Assembly (NCBI GenBank): GCA_964641965.1
Contig: CAZXLD010000064.1
Location: 1 to 22,379 of the forward strand
Origin: JAJDFU01 sp964641965
GTDB lineage: Bacteria; Bacteroidota; Bacteroidia; Chitinophagales; Saprospiraceae
DNA: 22,379 nucleotides
Direction: 5' to 3'
Under the pieces are notes generated by a model. That model was not told where the DNA came from. It did no database searches and worked only from the letters and a program-made list of their open reading frames with translations. The translations under genes were made by a program, and so were the position numbers. This document shows positions 6,479 to 15,244 of this stretch, one piece after another (positions within the stretch are counted from its first letter, which is position 1; every line of letters begins with the position of its first letter).

Positions 6479-9343
6479 CTAAGAAATTTCGGAGTAATCT
6501 CGGAGTTCGGCCTTTAGAAATTGTCCGGTAAAGCTCTCCTCCTCCAGGGTTACTTCCTCAGGCGTTCCAGTACAAACGATCGTTCCACCGCGTTTTCCAC
6601 CTTCGGGACCAATGTCGATAACATAATCCGCGACCTTGATCACATCAAGATTGTGTTCGATAACCACCACTGTATTTCCCTTATCTACAAGTCGATTCAG
6701 CACATGCAGCAAGTGTCGGATATCCTCAAAATGGAGACCGGTGGTCGGCTCATCCAGTATGTAAAACGTATTTCCAGTATCTCGTTTGGATAGTTCTTCA
6801 GCCAATTTAACCCGTTGAGCTTCCCCCCCCGAGAGGGTGGTAGCTTGCTGGCCCAATGTGATATAGCCCAGCCCAACCTCTTCCAGGGTACGCAGTTTTC
6901 GATAAATGTTGGGGATTGCCTCGAAAAACACTGCGGCCTCCTGGACTGACATGTCTAATACATCGGAAATTGATTTTCCCCGGTATAACACTTCCAACGT
7001 CTCCCGATTGTAGCGGCGCCCCAAGCAAGTCTCACATTCCACATATACATCAGGAAGGAAATTCATTTCAATAGTCCGCATGCCGGAACCTTGGCAAACT
7101 TCACATCTTCCACCTTTCACATTGAATGAAAATCGGCCTGGTTTATAACCGCGGATTTTAGCTTCCGGCAATTCGGAAAAGATTTTACGAATATCCGTAA
7201 AAACGCCGGTGTAAGTTGCAGGATTTGACCTTGGTGTACGGCCAATGGGGGATTGGTCAATTTCAATCACCTTATCCAAATGCTCCAATCCTTTCAGGGA
7301 TTGATAAGCCAATGGATTCTTTAAACTTTTATAAAAATGCTGCCGCAAAATCGGGTAAAGAGTTTCATTGATCAAGGTGGATTTACCACTACCTGAAACC
7401 CCTGTAACACAAATGAAAGTCCCCAGCGGAAAAGCTACATCAACATTTTTCAGGTTATTCCCACTTGCTTTCTTCAACTGCAAGAACTGCCCATTTCCCT
7501 TTCTTCTTTTTTCGGGTATCTCGATGCGGGCCCGATCACTTAAAAAATCCGCCGTCAGCGTCTGCATATTTTGGAAATCGGCAGGCACTCCTTCTGCAAC
7601 CAGATCTCCCCCTAATTTTCCCGCACCTGGACCAAGGTCGATGAGATAATCTGAGGCCAGCATGATGTCCCTATCGTGTTCAACTACTAAAACAGTATTT
7701 CCAATGGCCGATAATTCACGTAAAGCCTCGATCAGTCGATGATTATCTCGCTGATGCAAACCAATACTCGGCTCATCCAGTATATAGGTGATTCCGGTTA
7801 ATTGCGATCCGATCTGGGTCGCTAATCGAATCCGCTGTGCTTCTCCACCGGATAGGGTTCGGGCAGGGCGGTTCAAGGAGAGATAGTCCAGGCCAACGTG
7901 CAACAGAAAACCGAGACGGAGGCGGATCTCCTTCAAAACTTCTTTAGCAATCTGTTGCTGCCGGTCCGATAAATGCACCTCTACGCCATCAATCCATTGA
8001 GCTAACTCACTGATATCCATAGTAGCCAACTGCCCAATGTGCGCATCATGCAATCGGAAATGGAGGGATTCCTTTTTGAGCCGATATCCGTCACAGCTAG
8101 GACATGTGTCCACGGTCATGAACTCTTCCGCCCAACGCCGGACCTTTTCCGAACTGGTATCTTCGTACCATCGTTCGATCATACGTACCAAGCCGTCGTA
8201 GACCAGATTGTAGGTGTAGTCATTCTTTCCTTTCCCCAATTTGACCTGAAGATGTTCGCTTCCTCCGTGCAAAATAATGTTTAGCGCTTCTTCCGGTATG
8301 TCCTTGATAGGGGTTGCGAAGGTAAACTTGAACTTCTTGGATAAAGCCCGCAGTTGCTTGAATGTCAAGTTATCTCTAACCTCTCCCAAGGGAACGATAC
8401 CCACATCGTTAATGCTCTTGGTATCGTCCGGAATGACCTTGCCCATGTCTACCCGGTTAATGGTACCGAGTCCATTGCATTTTGGGCAAGCCCCGTATGG
8501 TGAATTAAAAGAGAAAGAATTGGGTGAAGGCTCTTCATAGGACAGACCGGAAATAGGGTCCATCAAATGTTTGCTGAAAGAACGCACCTCTTCCGTTTCC
8601 TGATCTTGAATTAACACCAACCCATTGCCCATGCGCAAGGCCGTTTGTAAAGAAGAGATCAAGCGCTCTTCCCGATCAGCCGAAAGCTTGATCCGGTCAA
8701 TAACGACTTCAATATCGTGCACCTTATACCGGTCCAGCTGCATCCGAGGTTCAATATCCAGAATCACTCCATCCACCCTGGCTTTGGTGTAACCCTGCTT
8801 GCGAATTTGCTCGAACAATTCCCGATAGTGGCCTTTCCGTCCCCTGACCATAGGCGCCAGGAGTGCTATCTTCTTTTTCGAATATTCCTCCAGGATGGCG
8901 TTGCGCATCTGTTCTTCGGAGTATTTGATCATGCGCTCCCCGTTAATGTAGGAATAAGCTTCACCTACCCGGGCAAAGAGGAGTCGTAGAAAATCATAAA
9001 CTTCTGTGATCGTGCCTACCGTAGAGCGAGGGTTTCTTCCCGTTGTTTTTTGTTCAATAGAAATTACGGGGCTAAGACCGTCAATTTTCTCCACCTCGGG
9101 TCGTTCCATCTCTCCGATAAACTGACGGGCGTAAGCAGAAAACGTTTCCATGTATCTGCGCTGCCCCTCTGCGTAGATCGTATCAAACGCCAGGGACGAT
9201 TTTCCACTTCCGCTTATTCCGGTAATGACGACCAGACGGTTGCGTGGAATGCGAACATTGATATCTTTTAGATTGTGTTCCCGGGCGCCTAACACCTCAA
9301 TGAAGCCGTCCGTGAAATTCCCATTTGAGGAAGATTTACCCAT
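6479..9343 (-). CDS. uvrA: Excinuclease ABC subunit A
   Basis: A 954-residue DNA damage sensor of nucleotide excision repair that works as a dimer and loads UvrB at lesions. Two ABC modules are visible: Walker A GISGSGKS (42-49) with signature LSGGEAQR (497-504) and Walker B YILDEPSIG (520-528); and Walker A GVSGSGKS (648-655) with signature LSGGEAQR (837-844) and YILDEPTTG (861-869). The C-terminal zinc module is complete (C747, C750, C770, C773). In the first zinc module only the second pair is present (C286, C289); where other UvrA proteins have the first CxxC, this one reads LMDPISGLSYEE. A further CPSC pair is at 414-417. Start ATG 9343. The GH3 gene follows after 44 nt. Confidence 0.97.
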   Translation of the reverse strand: MGKSSSNGNFTDGFIEVLGAREHNLKDINVRIPRNRLVVITGISGSGKSSLAFDTIYAEGQRRYMETFSAYARQFIGEMERPEVEKIDGLSPVISIEQKTTGRNPRSTVGTITEVYDFLRLLFARVGEAYSYINGERMIKYSEEQMRNAILEEYSKKKIALLAPMVRGRKGHYRELFEQIRKQGYTKARVDGVILDIEPRMQLDRYKVHDIEVVIDRIKLSADREERLISSLQTALRMGNGLVLIQDQETEEVRSFSKHLMDPISGLSYEEPSPNSFSFNSPYGACPKCNGLGTINRVDMGKVIPDDTKSINDVGIVPLGEVRDNLTFKQLRALSKKFKFTFATPIKDIPEEALNIILHGGSEHLQVKLGKGKNDYTYNLVYDGLVRMIERWYEDTSSEKVRRWAEEFMTVDTCPSCDGYRLKKESLHFRLHDAHIGQLATMDISELAQWIDGVEVHLSDRQQQIAKEVLKEIRLRLGFLLHVGLDYLSLNRPARTLSGGEAQRIRLATQIGSQLTGITYILDEPSIGLHQRDNHRLIEALRELSAIGNTVLVVEHDRDIMLASDYLIDLGPGAGKLGGDLVAEGVPADFQNMQTLTADFLSDRARIEIPEKRRKGNGQFLQLKKASGNNLKNVDVAFPLGTFICVTGVSGSGKSTLINETLYPILRQHFYKSLKNPLAYQSLKGLEHLDKVIEIDQSPIGRTPRSNPATYTGVFTDIRKIFSELPEAKIRGYKPGRFSFNVKGGRCEVCQGSGMRTIEMNFLPDVYVECETCLGRRYNRETLEVLYRGKSISDVLDMSVQEAAVFFEAIPNIYRKLRTLEEVGLGYITLGQQATTLSGGEAQRVKLAEELSKRDTGNTFYILDEPTTGLHFEDIRHLLHVLNRLVDKGNTVVVIEHNLDVIKVADYVIDIGPEGGKRGGTIVCTGTPEEVTLEEESFTGQFLKAELRDYSEIS

Positions 9344-9466
9344 ACCCTGAGTTCCATTTTAGGCCTGTATAACAACACAACTACAGCAGGTGTTGAAATT
9401 GATAAAAATAGAGGAAACAAAAGGAATTTCTAAAGCAGCTTTTTCTATCAGAGCTATTCGTTTTCA

Positions 9467-10366
9467 TCAATCCTCTGCTAACCAAAGCAGAGGGATCTTT
9501 TGCTGTTCAAAATATTCCTGGGTCGCCTGAATATCCTTGGCAAATCCGATGTAATACCCACCTCCTCCGGCTCCACATACCTTTAAATAAAAATGATCGC
9601 GTTCAAGTCCTTCAAGCCAATGGGCATTCAACTCAGGTAGAATCATCCAAGACATATGGGCCTGCTGGAAACGGCTGATCTGCCGAGTGTTATCTGCCAG
9701 CGAGATTCGATCGCCTGACAGCAGGTTTTTGATCGCCCTTTCGGTTGCGGGGATCAGGCTTTGTTTCAAGTCACTGTAGAAGCCATCCATGTCACTCTGC
9801 TGAAGGAATTCCTGAATCAACGGCGCTGCCTCTCTAGGTTTTTGGCTATCCAGTAAAAAAAAACTACCTAACAGTTCTTCTGTGTGAGCCTGCCATAAGG
9901 GTGGATATATTTTAGTACCCGTTAGCATAAGTGGAACTTTCAAATAGCTGACCAAGGGGTCAGTTCCAGAGCTGGATCCATGATAGAACGATTCCATTTG
10001 AGCTAGCCCTAACTGAAGTGGCCGGATTTCCAACTTTGACGGTGGTTCTCCGAATTTGGAATTTACAGCAGCACAGATAGCTCCACTACTACCGAGTCCG
10101 TAACCAACCGGGATGTCGGATTCAAAATAAAGACCTGCATCGAGCTCGCGTTCCATCTTTCCAAGGTCCAGATGGAGGATCAATTCCTCACTCGTTGCAA
10201 GTTTTTTGAGATAGTACAAAAAATCCGGCAGGTCTTTTTGTTCGGAAGACGCCTTATTATACTTCCAAGATCCTCCATAATAATCAAAGGGAATAGCCAG
10301 CGCTGAAGCACCTTTTAATACAACATGTTCGCCAAATAGTAAGAGTTTGGAAGGGAATCGCATCAT
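9467..10366 (-). CDS. GHMP kinase, probably mevalonate kinase
   Basis: A 299-residue kinase of the GHMP superfamily. Its three motifs are present: KLLLFGEHVVL at the N-terminus (7-17), the phosphate-binding loop PVGYGLGSSGA (86-96), and the C-terminal CGAGGGGYYIGF (264-275). E124 and D136 in SSGTDPLVS fit the metal ligand and catalytic base positions of mevalonate kinases. GEHVVL at the start is typical of mevalonate kinase, the enzyme phosphorylating mevalonate for isoprenoid synthesis, which many Bacteroidota use. No other mevalonate-pathway gene is in view, so galactokinase-like or phosphomevalonate-type substrates cannot be excluded. The start codon shares one base with the stop of the upstream CYTH gene (TAATG), implying translational coupling. 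A second ATG follows immediately. Confidence 0.8.
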   Translation of the reverse strand: MMRFPSKLLLFGEHVVLKGASALAIPFDYYGGSWKYNKASSEQKDLPDFLYYLKKLATSEELILHLDLGKMERELDAGLYFESDIPVGYGLGSSGAICAAVNSKFGEPPSKLEIRPLQLGLAQMESFYHGSSSGTDPLVSYLKVPLMLTGTKIYPPLWQAHTEELLGSFFLLDSQKPREAAPLIQEFLQQSDMDGFYSDLKQSLIPATERAIKNLLSGDRISLADNTRQISRFQQAHMSWMILPELNAHWLEGLERDHFYLKVCGAGGGGYYIGFAKDIQATQEYFEQQKIPLLWLAED

Positions 10367-10890
10367 TAAGTCGATTGGTTGAGCAGTAGATCACTGTAAG
10401 AGTTAGCTACCAGGTTTTCAGGAGGTATTCGCAGTACCTGCATATAGTTTTTACATTGGTTTTCGAGTTCTTCTATTTCCGGTCCTTCTACAGATCCAAT
10501 CGCTTCAATTTCAACAAAACTTCCCAATCCTTTGACTTCATCCAGGTGAAATTTCACATTATGGATAAAATAAATCCTTCGAATCTTGTCGACCACCACT
10601 TTCAAGCCCAGTGCTTCGGTCAACAGAGGGAGCAATGGAGTGCGCGATTGAACCGGGAAAAGTCGAACAGCTGAGACCTTTGGCGCTTCCCGATCTGGGC
10701 GATTGTAGTAAATAAGATAGTTTTCGATTGTCCCTTGACGCAGCTTCAGCCGCCCCTTATCGACATGGAAATAGTAATCAACCTGATGATCTTTTCCGAT
10801 AAACCGAGCCCCTTCCTTCATTAGGATATGATCCAGGGTGCTCCAGTTACTACATCGCGCTTTTATTTCAACATTCTGGTGGCCGGACAT
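10366..10890 (-). CDS. CYTH domain protein (triphosphate tunnel metalloenzyme; annotated as class IV adenylate cyclase in relatives)
   Basis: A 174-residue CYTH protein. The N-terminal signature VEIKAR (7-12) provides the ExExK-like metal and phosphate ligands. Further charged strands follow: the DYYFHVDKGRLKLRQG region (38-53) and the KFHLDEVKGLGSFVEIEA region toward the C-terminus, as expected for an eight-stranded tunnel. Members hydrolyse inorganic triphosphate or thiamine triphosphate, or cyclise ATP; sequence alone does not decide which. The first motif is IKAR rather than the classic EKK, so activity should not be assumed. It ends on the start codon of the GHMP kinase (1-nt overlap), so the two form a bicistron. 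It starts at ATG 10890, downstream of the rpsA terminator. Confidence 0.87.
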   Translation of the reverse strand: MSGHQNVEIKARCSNWSTLDHILMKEGARFIGKDHQVDYYFHVDKGRLKLRQGTIENYLIYYNRPDREAPKVSAVRLFPVQSRTPLLPLLTEALGLKVVVDKIRRIYFIHNVKFHLDEVKGLGSFVEIEAIGSVEGPEIEELENQCKNYMQVLRIPPENLVANSYSDLLLNQST

Positions 10891-10920
10891 TTGAGATTCA
10901 ATAAGCAGGTAGGTGAAAAG

Positions 10921-10953
10921 AAAAAGCCCGGCCGTGAGCAGGCCAGGCTTTTT
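10921..10953 (-). terminator. Intrinsic terminator of rpsA
   Basis: AAAAAGCCCGGCC (10921-10933) pairs with GGCCAGGCTTTTT (10941-10953) through a GC-rich stem with one mismatch and a 7-nt loop, giving a T run on the minus strand 30 nt after the rpsA stop. It separates rpsA from the CYTH-GHMP kinase pair. Confidence 0.9.
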
Positions 10954-10982
10954 AGGCCATCTTTTCTAGATAAGGGAAACCC

Positions 10983-13322
10983 TTATTCAACTTCTTCGTT
11001 ATCTGTATCAACTGTAGTTTCAGGACTCTCCTGGGCAGCTTCCTCTTTTTTAGCTTTCCCTTTTCCCTTGCCTTTAGCTTTGGGCTCTTCATCTTGCTGC
11101 TGGAGCTGTTCCTTCAATTGAGAGAAAGCATCCAGATCCCCTAGAGTAGAGCGCTCGACATTGGACTGGGTCTTTTGAACAGCTTTGCGAGTCGCCTGCC
11201 GCTCCTTTCGTTTCTCCTGCCGCACCTGCTCATCGGCTTCGCGCTGAATATCTTCCAGGTAGCGAAGGTGAGAAACCATGATTCGCTTATCATCTCGGTT
11301 AAATTCGATGACTTTCACGGTAAGTATTTCATCAACCTCTGCCGTCGTTCCGTCTTCTTTCTTCAGGTGCTTAACGGGTGAGTAAGCCTCCAGGCCATAA
11401 GGCAATTGGAAAATTGCTCCCCTGTCATCCTTACGCAGCAAGGTAGCCTGATGGTAAGAGCCAATCGGGAAAACATTCTCAAAGGCATCCCAGGGATTTT
11501 CTTCGAGCTGCTTGTGTCCAAGGGAGAGCTTTCGATTCTCCTGATCGATCTCCAGTATTACGGTATTAATGTCCTCTCCCACTTTAGTGAATTCACTAGG
11601 GTGACCATAGCGCTTGGTCCAGGACAAGTCGGAAATGTGTACCATTCCACCAATACCTTCTTCCAGCTCAACAAAAACACCGTACGGAGTCAGGTTTTTG
11701 ACCACCCCTGTATGGCGACTGCCTTCCGGATAACGGGTCTGAATCTCGGTCCATGGGTCCGAAGTCAGTTGTTTGAGGGAAAGGCTCATTTTGCGCTCAT
11801 CCCGATCGATGGTTACCACCTTGGCCTCATGCTCTTGCCCAACTTTGAAAAATTCGCGTGCATTGACCGGCTGATTACTCCAGCTCACTTCAGAAACGTG
11901 GATAAGCCCTTCTACGCCCGGCTTGATTTCAAGGAAAGCACCGTAATCCTCAATGTTGACAATCTTTCCTTTGACCACCGAACCTTCAGTAACTTCTTCT
12001 TCAAGCACTTCCCAAGGATGTGGTTGAAGCTGTTTCAGACCAAGTGAAATCCGCTTTTTGTTCTCATCAAAGTCGAGGACAACCACATTCACTTTCTCAT
12101 TGATGCTAAGCACTTCTGATGGGTGAGAGATTCGGCCCCATGAAATATCTGTGATGTAAAGCAGACCATCCACACCTCCAAGATCAAGGAAGGCACCGAA
12201 GTCGGTGATATTCTTTACAAGTCCTTCCAGAACCTGTCCTTTCTCGAGGCTGGCAATTATTTGCTCACGCTGTTCTGCCAAGTCACTTTCAATGAGCGCT
12301 TTATGGGATACAACAGCATTCTTGATTTGCTCATTGATCTTGACCACCTTGAATTCCATGGTCTTGCCGACGTAGGAATCATAATCAATGATGGGTTTGA
12401 TATCTATTTGAGAACCGGGCAAGAACGTTTCCAATCCACCACAGTCCACAATCAATCCTCCCTTCGTTTTACTGATGATCAGTCCCTTGATCACTTTGCC
12501 GGTCTCATAAGATTCCCGGATATCCTCCCAGGCGCGAAGCAGCTTAGCTTTGCGGCGGCTTAGCACCAATTGTCCACGTGCATCCTCCTGTTGCTCTACA
12601 TAAACGTCTACCAGGTCCCCAACCGCAAGATCAGGCGTATCCCGAAACTCAGACAACGAGATCAGACCGTCAGACTTGAATCCTACATCAAGTACCACGT
12701 CCCCGTCGCTGATTGCAGTAACCTTCCCTTTTACAATCTCATTCTCTAACAGAGAAGATAGTGTGGAATCGTACTCCTCGTAGAATTTCTTTCGATCTGC
12801 CTCACTGTAGGAAACCCCTACCTTGTTCGTTTGTGTCCAGTCGAAGTCATCGTGCGCAGATTCTGCTTCTACAGCTTCCTCTTCCTCCTCTATCTCGTCT
12901 ACCTCTTCATCGTCTTCTTCAGACTCCTCAGTCTGTTTGGTGACCTCTTCGGTCACAAATTCTTCTACGCCTTCGGGCACACTTTCTTCTTCCTCCTCCA
13001 CACCTTCTGCAGTATCGGCCGACTCCACAGGCGTATTAGCTTCAACTTCCGGTGCAGCTTCCGCAACCGGCTCCTCTACTACTACTTCAGGTTCGGGGGT
13101 GGTTTCTTGTTTCTCGGGTTTGGACTCCTCAGCAGGTTCCTCTGCTACTTCTTCGGCCTTTATTTCTTCCGTTTTTTGGTCCTTTTCCTCGGGAGTTGTT
13201 TTTGCTTGCTCCTCTACTTCGGGAACAACTTCATTGGATACCTTTTCTTCTGGAGTGACCTCCTTTGTCGTATCCTGATTTTCTATTTCCTGATTTTCCA
13301 GGTCTTTTTCTTTGTCGAGCAT
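10983..13322 (-). CDS. rpsA: 30S ribosomal protein S1 with long acidic N-terminal extension
   Basis: A 779-residue protein, about 200 residues longer than the usual S1. Six S1 RNA-binding repeats can be read at roughly 194-258, 276-341, 361-431, 446-517, 533-604 and 620-688. Repeats 3-5 are the most canonical (for example DFGAFLDLGGVDGLLYITDISW and GVFVELEEGIGGMVHISDLSW, each split by conserved glycines). S1 binds mRNA on the 30S platform and matters especially where Shine-Dalgarno pairing is weak, as in Bacteroidota. Residues 1 to about 165 are almost wholly Glu/Pro/Val/Thr-rich, with acidic runs near 109-113 and 144-149. The C-terminus (about 690-779) is a charged coil ending in a KGKGKGKAKK patch and an acidic tail. 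Start ATG 13322, with a matching promoter upstream. Confidence 0.96.
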   Translation of the reverse strand: MLDKEKDLENQEIENQDTTKEVTPEEKVSNEVVPEVEEQAKTTPEEKDQKTEEIKAEEVAEEPAEESKPEKQETTPEPEVVVEEPVAEAAPEVEANTPVESADTAEGVEEEEESVPEGVEEFVTEEVTKQTEESEEDDEEVDEIEEEEEAVEAESAHDDFDWTQTNKVGVSYSEADRKKFYEEYDSTLSSLLENEIVKGKVTAISDGDVVLDVGFKSDGLISLSEFRDTPDLAVGDLVDVYVEQQEDARGQLVLSRRKAKLLRAWEDIRESYETGKVIKGLIISKTKGGLIVDCGGLETFLPGSQIDIKPIIDYDSYVGKTMEFKVVKINEQIKNAVVSHKALIESDLAEQREQIIASLEKGQVLEGLVKNITDFGAFLDLGGVDGLLYITDISWGRISHPSEVLSINEKVNVVVLDFDENKKRISLGLKQLQPHPWEVLEEEVTEGSVVKGKIVNIEDYGAFLEIKPGVEGLIHVSEVSWSNQPVNAREFFKVGQEHEAKVVTIDRDERKMSLSLKQLTSDPWTEIQTRYPEGSRHTGVVKNLTPYGVFVELEEGIGGMVHISDLSWTKRYGHPSEFTKVGEDINTVILEIDQENRKLSLGHKQLEENPWDAFENVFPIGSYHQATLLRKDDRGAIFQLPYGLEAYSPVKHLKKEDGTTAEVDEILTVKVIEFNRDDKRIMVSHLRYLEDIQREADEQVRQEKRKERQATRKAVQKTQSNVERSTLGDLDAFSQLKEQLQQQDEEPKAKGKGKGKAKKEEAAQESPETTVDTDNEEVE

Positions 13323-13363
13323 TGAAAGAATGCTTTTTGGTTAATGAATAAATTTTAGCGCGG

Positions 13364-13392
13364 CAAAAGTAAGGTGATTTTACCGGATACAA
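13364..13392 (-). promoter_or_regulatory. Bacteroidota-type promoter of rpsA
   Basis: On the minus strand TTG (13392-13390) is followed after 18 nt by TACTTTTG (13371-13364), an exact match to the Bacteroidota -33/-7 pattern TTG-N17-23-TAnnTTTG. It places the transcription start about 35 nt before the rpsA ATG at 13322. Confidence 0.75.
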
Positions 13393-13501
13393 AAGGATTC
13401 TTTCTGATAATTAAGTATTTACAGCACTTACCTACTAATCGAGGGCTTTAGTACCACTATAGCAGCAACTCCTTTACAATGAAAATTTGTACATTAAGCC
13501 C

Positions 13502-13532
13502 GCTATCCGTAAGGAATTTTCCTTAGATAAGC
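13502..13532. promoter_or_regulatory. Extended dyad upstream of the acyl-CoA ligase gene
   Basis: TAAGGAA-TT-TTCCTTA (13510-13525) is a perfect 7-bp inverted repeat. It is extended outward by GCTATC (13502-13507) against GATAAGC (13526-13532) with small bulges, giving about 13 paired positions. It ends 38 nt before the ATG at 13571. It could be an operator for a fatty-acid responsive regulator or a leader hairpin; which of the two is not decided by sequence. Confidence 0.45.
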
Positions 13533-13570
13533 CTTGACCTTATTTCCTTTCATTTAAAGGTGTATACCAT

Positions 13571-15244
13571 ATGAGTGAGCAACGCCCCTGGCTAGTTAAA
13601 TATCCAAAGGGAGTACCTGCCAATATCGATTCCGATCAATATCCCAACCTGGTCTCTATGCTGGAAGAGACGTTTGACAAGTACAAGTCCAAACCCGCCT
13701 TTTCCTGCATGGGGAAAACGATGAGTTACAAGCAAATAGACAAACTATCTGCCCAATTTGGAGCCTATTTGCAATCCAGAGGCCTGCGCCCCGGAGACCG
13801 GATTGCTTTGATGATGCCCAACCTCTTGCAGTATCCGATCGCTCTTTTCGGATGTTTGCGTGCAGGGCTGATCCTGGTCAATACCAATCCCTTGTACACC
13901 CCCAGGGAGATGAAACACCAGTTTAGCGACTCTGAAGCCAAGGCTATCGTTATTGCTGAAAACTTTGCGCACAACCTAGAAGAGATTCTGGAGGATACAC
14001 AAATCGATACCATTATCCTGACTAGCATTGGGGAACTATTGGGTTTCCCAAAGCGCATCATTGTCAATACGGTAGTTCGAAATGTGCGTAAAATGGTTCC
14101 CAAGCATAACCTGGCAAATACAGTCACGTTTTCGAACGCTCTGAAAGAAGGGAAAAAATTCAACCTTGAGACTCATGTAGGAGCTCTGGATGATGTAGCA
14201 GTTTTTCAGTATACCGGCGGTACCACAGGACTTTCCAAAGGAGCTATGCTGACGCATCGCAATTTGATTGCAAACATGATCCAGATTAAGTCCTGGATGT
14301 TGCCTTTCATTAACCCGACGAATGGAGTTGCAATTTGCCCGTTGCCTCTATATCACATTTTTGCTTTCACAGTAAACTGCCTGGCACTTATGAATGCAGG
14401 AGTTTTAAATGTGTTAATTACGAATGCAAGGGACCTTCCGTCAGTCGTTAAGACCTTTAAATCCTATAAGATCAATATGATGACCGGGGTGAATACCCTA
14501 TTCAATGCATTGGTCAATAATGAAGATTTCAAAAAACAGGATTTCAGCAGCCTGAAAGTCACAATCGGAGGAGGGACAGCTGTGCAAGGTGCTGTTGCCA
14601 GAAAATGGAAGGAAGTTACAGGCTGCATATTGAATGAGGGCTATGGAATGACCGAATCCTCACCGGTGGCTACGGTCAACCCATTGGATGGAACCGGCCG
14701 AATCGGCTCCATTGGCATTCCTATACCCAGCACCGAAATTCGAATCGTCGACGAGAACGGTTTGGTACTTCCCCCTGAAAATATCGGAGAGCTTCAGATC
14801 AAGGGCCCACAGGTCATGAAGGGTTATTACAACAAGCCGGAAGAAACTAATCGAGTGCTCAAGGATGGCTGGTTAAGTACCGGCGATATCGGCAAAATGG
14901 ATAATGACGGCTTTTTCTACATCGTTGACCGCAAGAAAGATATGATCAATGTCTCCGGATTTAATGTGTATCCGAACGAAGTGGAGGAAGTGATCGCCGA
15001 GCATCCCAAAGTGCTGGAAGTTGCTGCAATTGGGGTCCCCAATGAAAAGTCCGGGGAGGTTGTCAAGGTGTTTGTGGTTAAAAAGGATAAATCACTATCC
15101 GAAAAGGAATTGGTCTCCTTTTGCAAGGAAAGCCTAACTGGCTATAAGATTCCGAAAGAGGTTGAATTCAGAAAAGATTTGCCAAAATCCAATGTAGGTA
15201 AGATCCTGAGGCGGCAGCTGCGGGAGCAGGAGGCGGCAACTTAA
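13571..15244 (+). CDS. fadD: Long-chain fatty acid-CoA ligase (AMP-binding)
   Basis: A 557-residue acyl-CoA synthetase that activates fatty acids via acyl-AMP for beta-oxidation or lipid synthesis. ANL core motifs are in order: P-loop YTGGTTGLSKGA (214-225), EGYGMTESSP (356-365), STGD (436-439), and the FACS signature region from DGWLSTGDIGKM to FYIVDRKKDMI (432-459). The C-terminal catalytic lysine lies in VGKILRRQL (about 542-550). Length and motifs fit FadD. The start is ATG 13571; nothing in frame upstream looks better. It is transcribed away from rpsA across a 248-nt divergent intergenic region that carries an extended dyad. The chain-length preference of the substrate cannot be read from sequence. 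Confidence 0.94.
   Translation: MSEQRPWLVKYPKGVPANIDSDQYPNLVSMLEETFDKYKSKPAFSCMGKTMSYKQIDKLSAQFGAYLQSRGLRPGDRIALMMPNLLQYPIALFGCLRAGLILVNTNPLYTPREMKHQFSDSEAKAIVIAENFAHNLEEILEDTQIDTIILTSIGELLGFPKRIIVNTVVRNVRKMVPKHNLANTVTFSNALKEGKKFNLETHVGALDDVAVFQYTGGTTGLSKGAMLTHRNLIANMIQIKSWMLPFINPTNGVAICPLPLYHIFAFTVNCLALMNAGVLNVLITNARDLPSVVKTFKSYKINMMTGVNTLFNALVNNEDFKKQDFSSLKVTIGGGTAVQGAVARKWKEVTGCILNEGYGMTESSPVATVNPLDGTGRIGSIGIPIPSTEIRIVDENGLVLPPENIGELQIKGPQVMKGYYNKPEETNRVLKDGWLSTGDIGKMDNDGFFYIVDRKKDMINVSGFNVYPNEVEEVIAEHPKVLEVAAIGVPNEKSGEVVKVFVVKKDKSLSEKELVSFCKESLTGYKIPKEVEFRKDLPKSNVGKILRRQLREQEAAT

Noticed and set aside
5679..6482. Plus-strand ORF of 267 codons opposite the GH3 gene
   Set aside because: It has no domain features and overlaps completely with a protein showing all GH3 motifs on the other strand.
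12823..13325. Long plus-strand ORFs of 151 and 164 codons opposite the start of rpsA, rich in Ser or Phe/Leu
   Set aside because: They are antisense shadows of the Glu-rich S1 extension; GAA/GAG codons read backwards give TTC/CTC-type and serine-type codons without stops.
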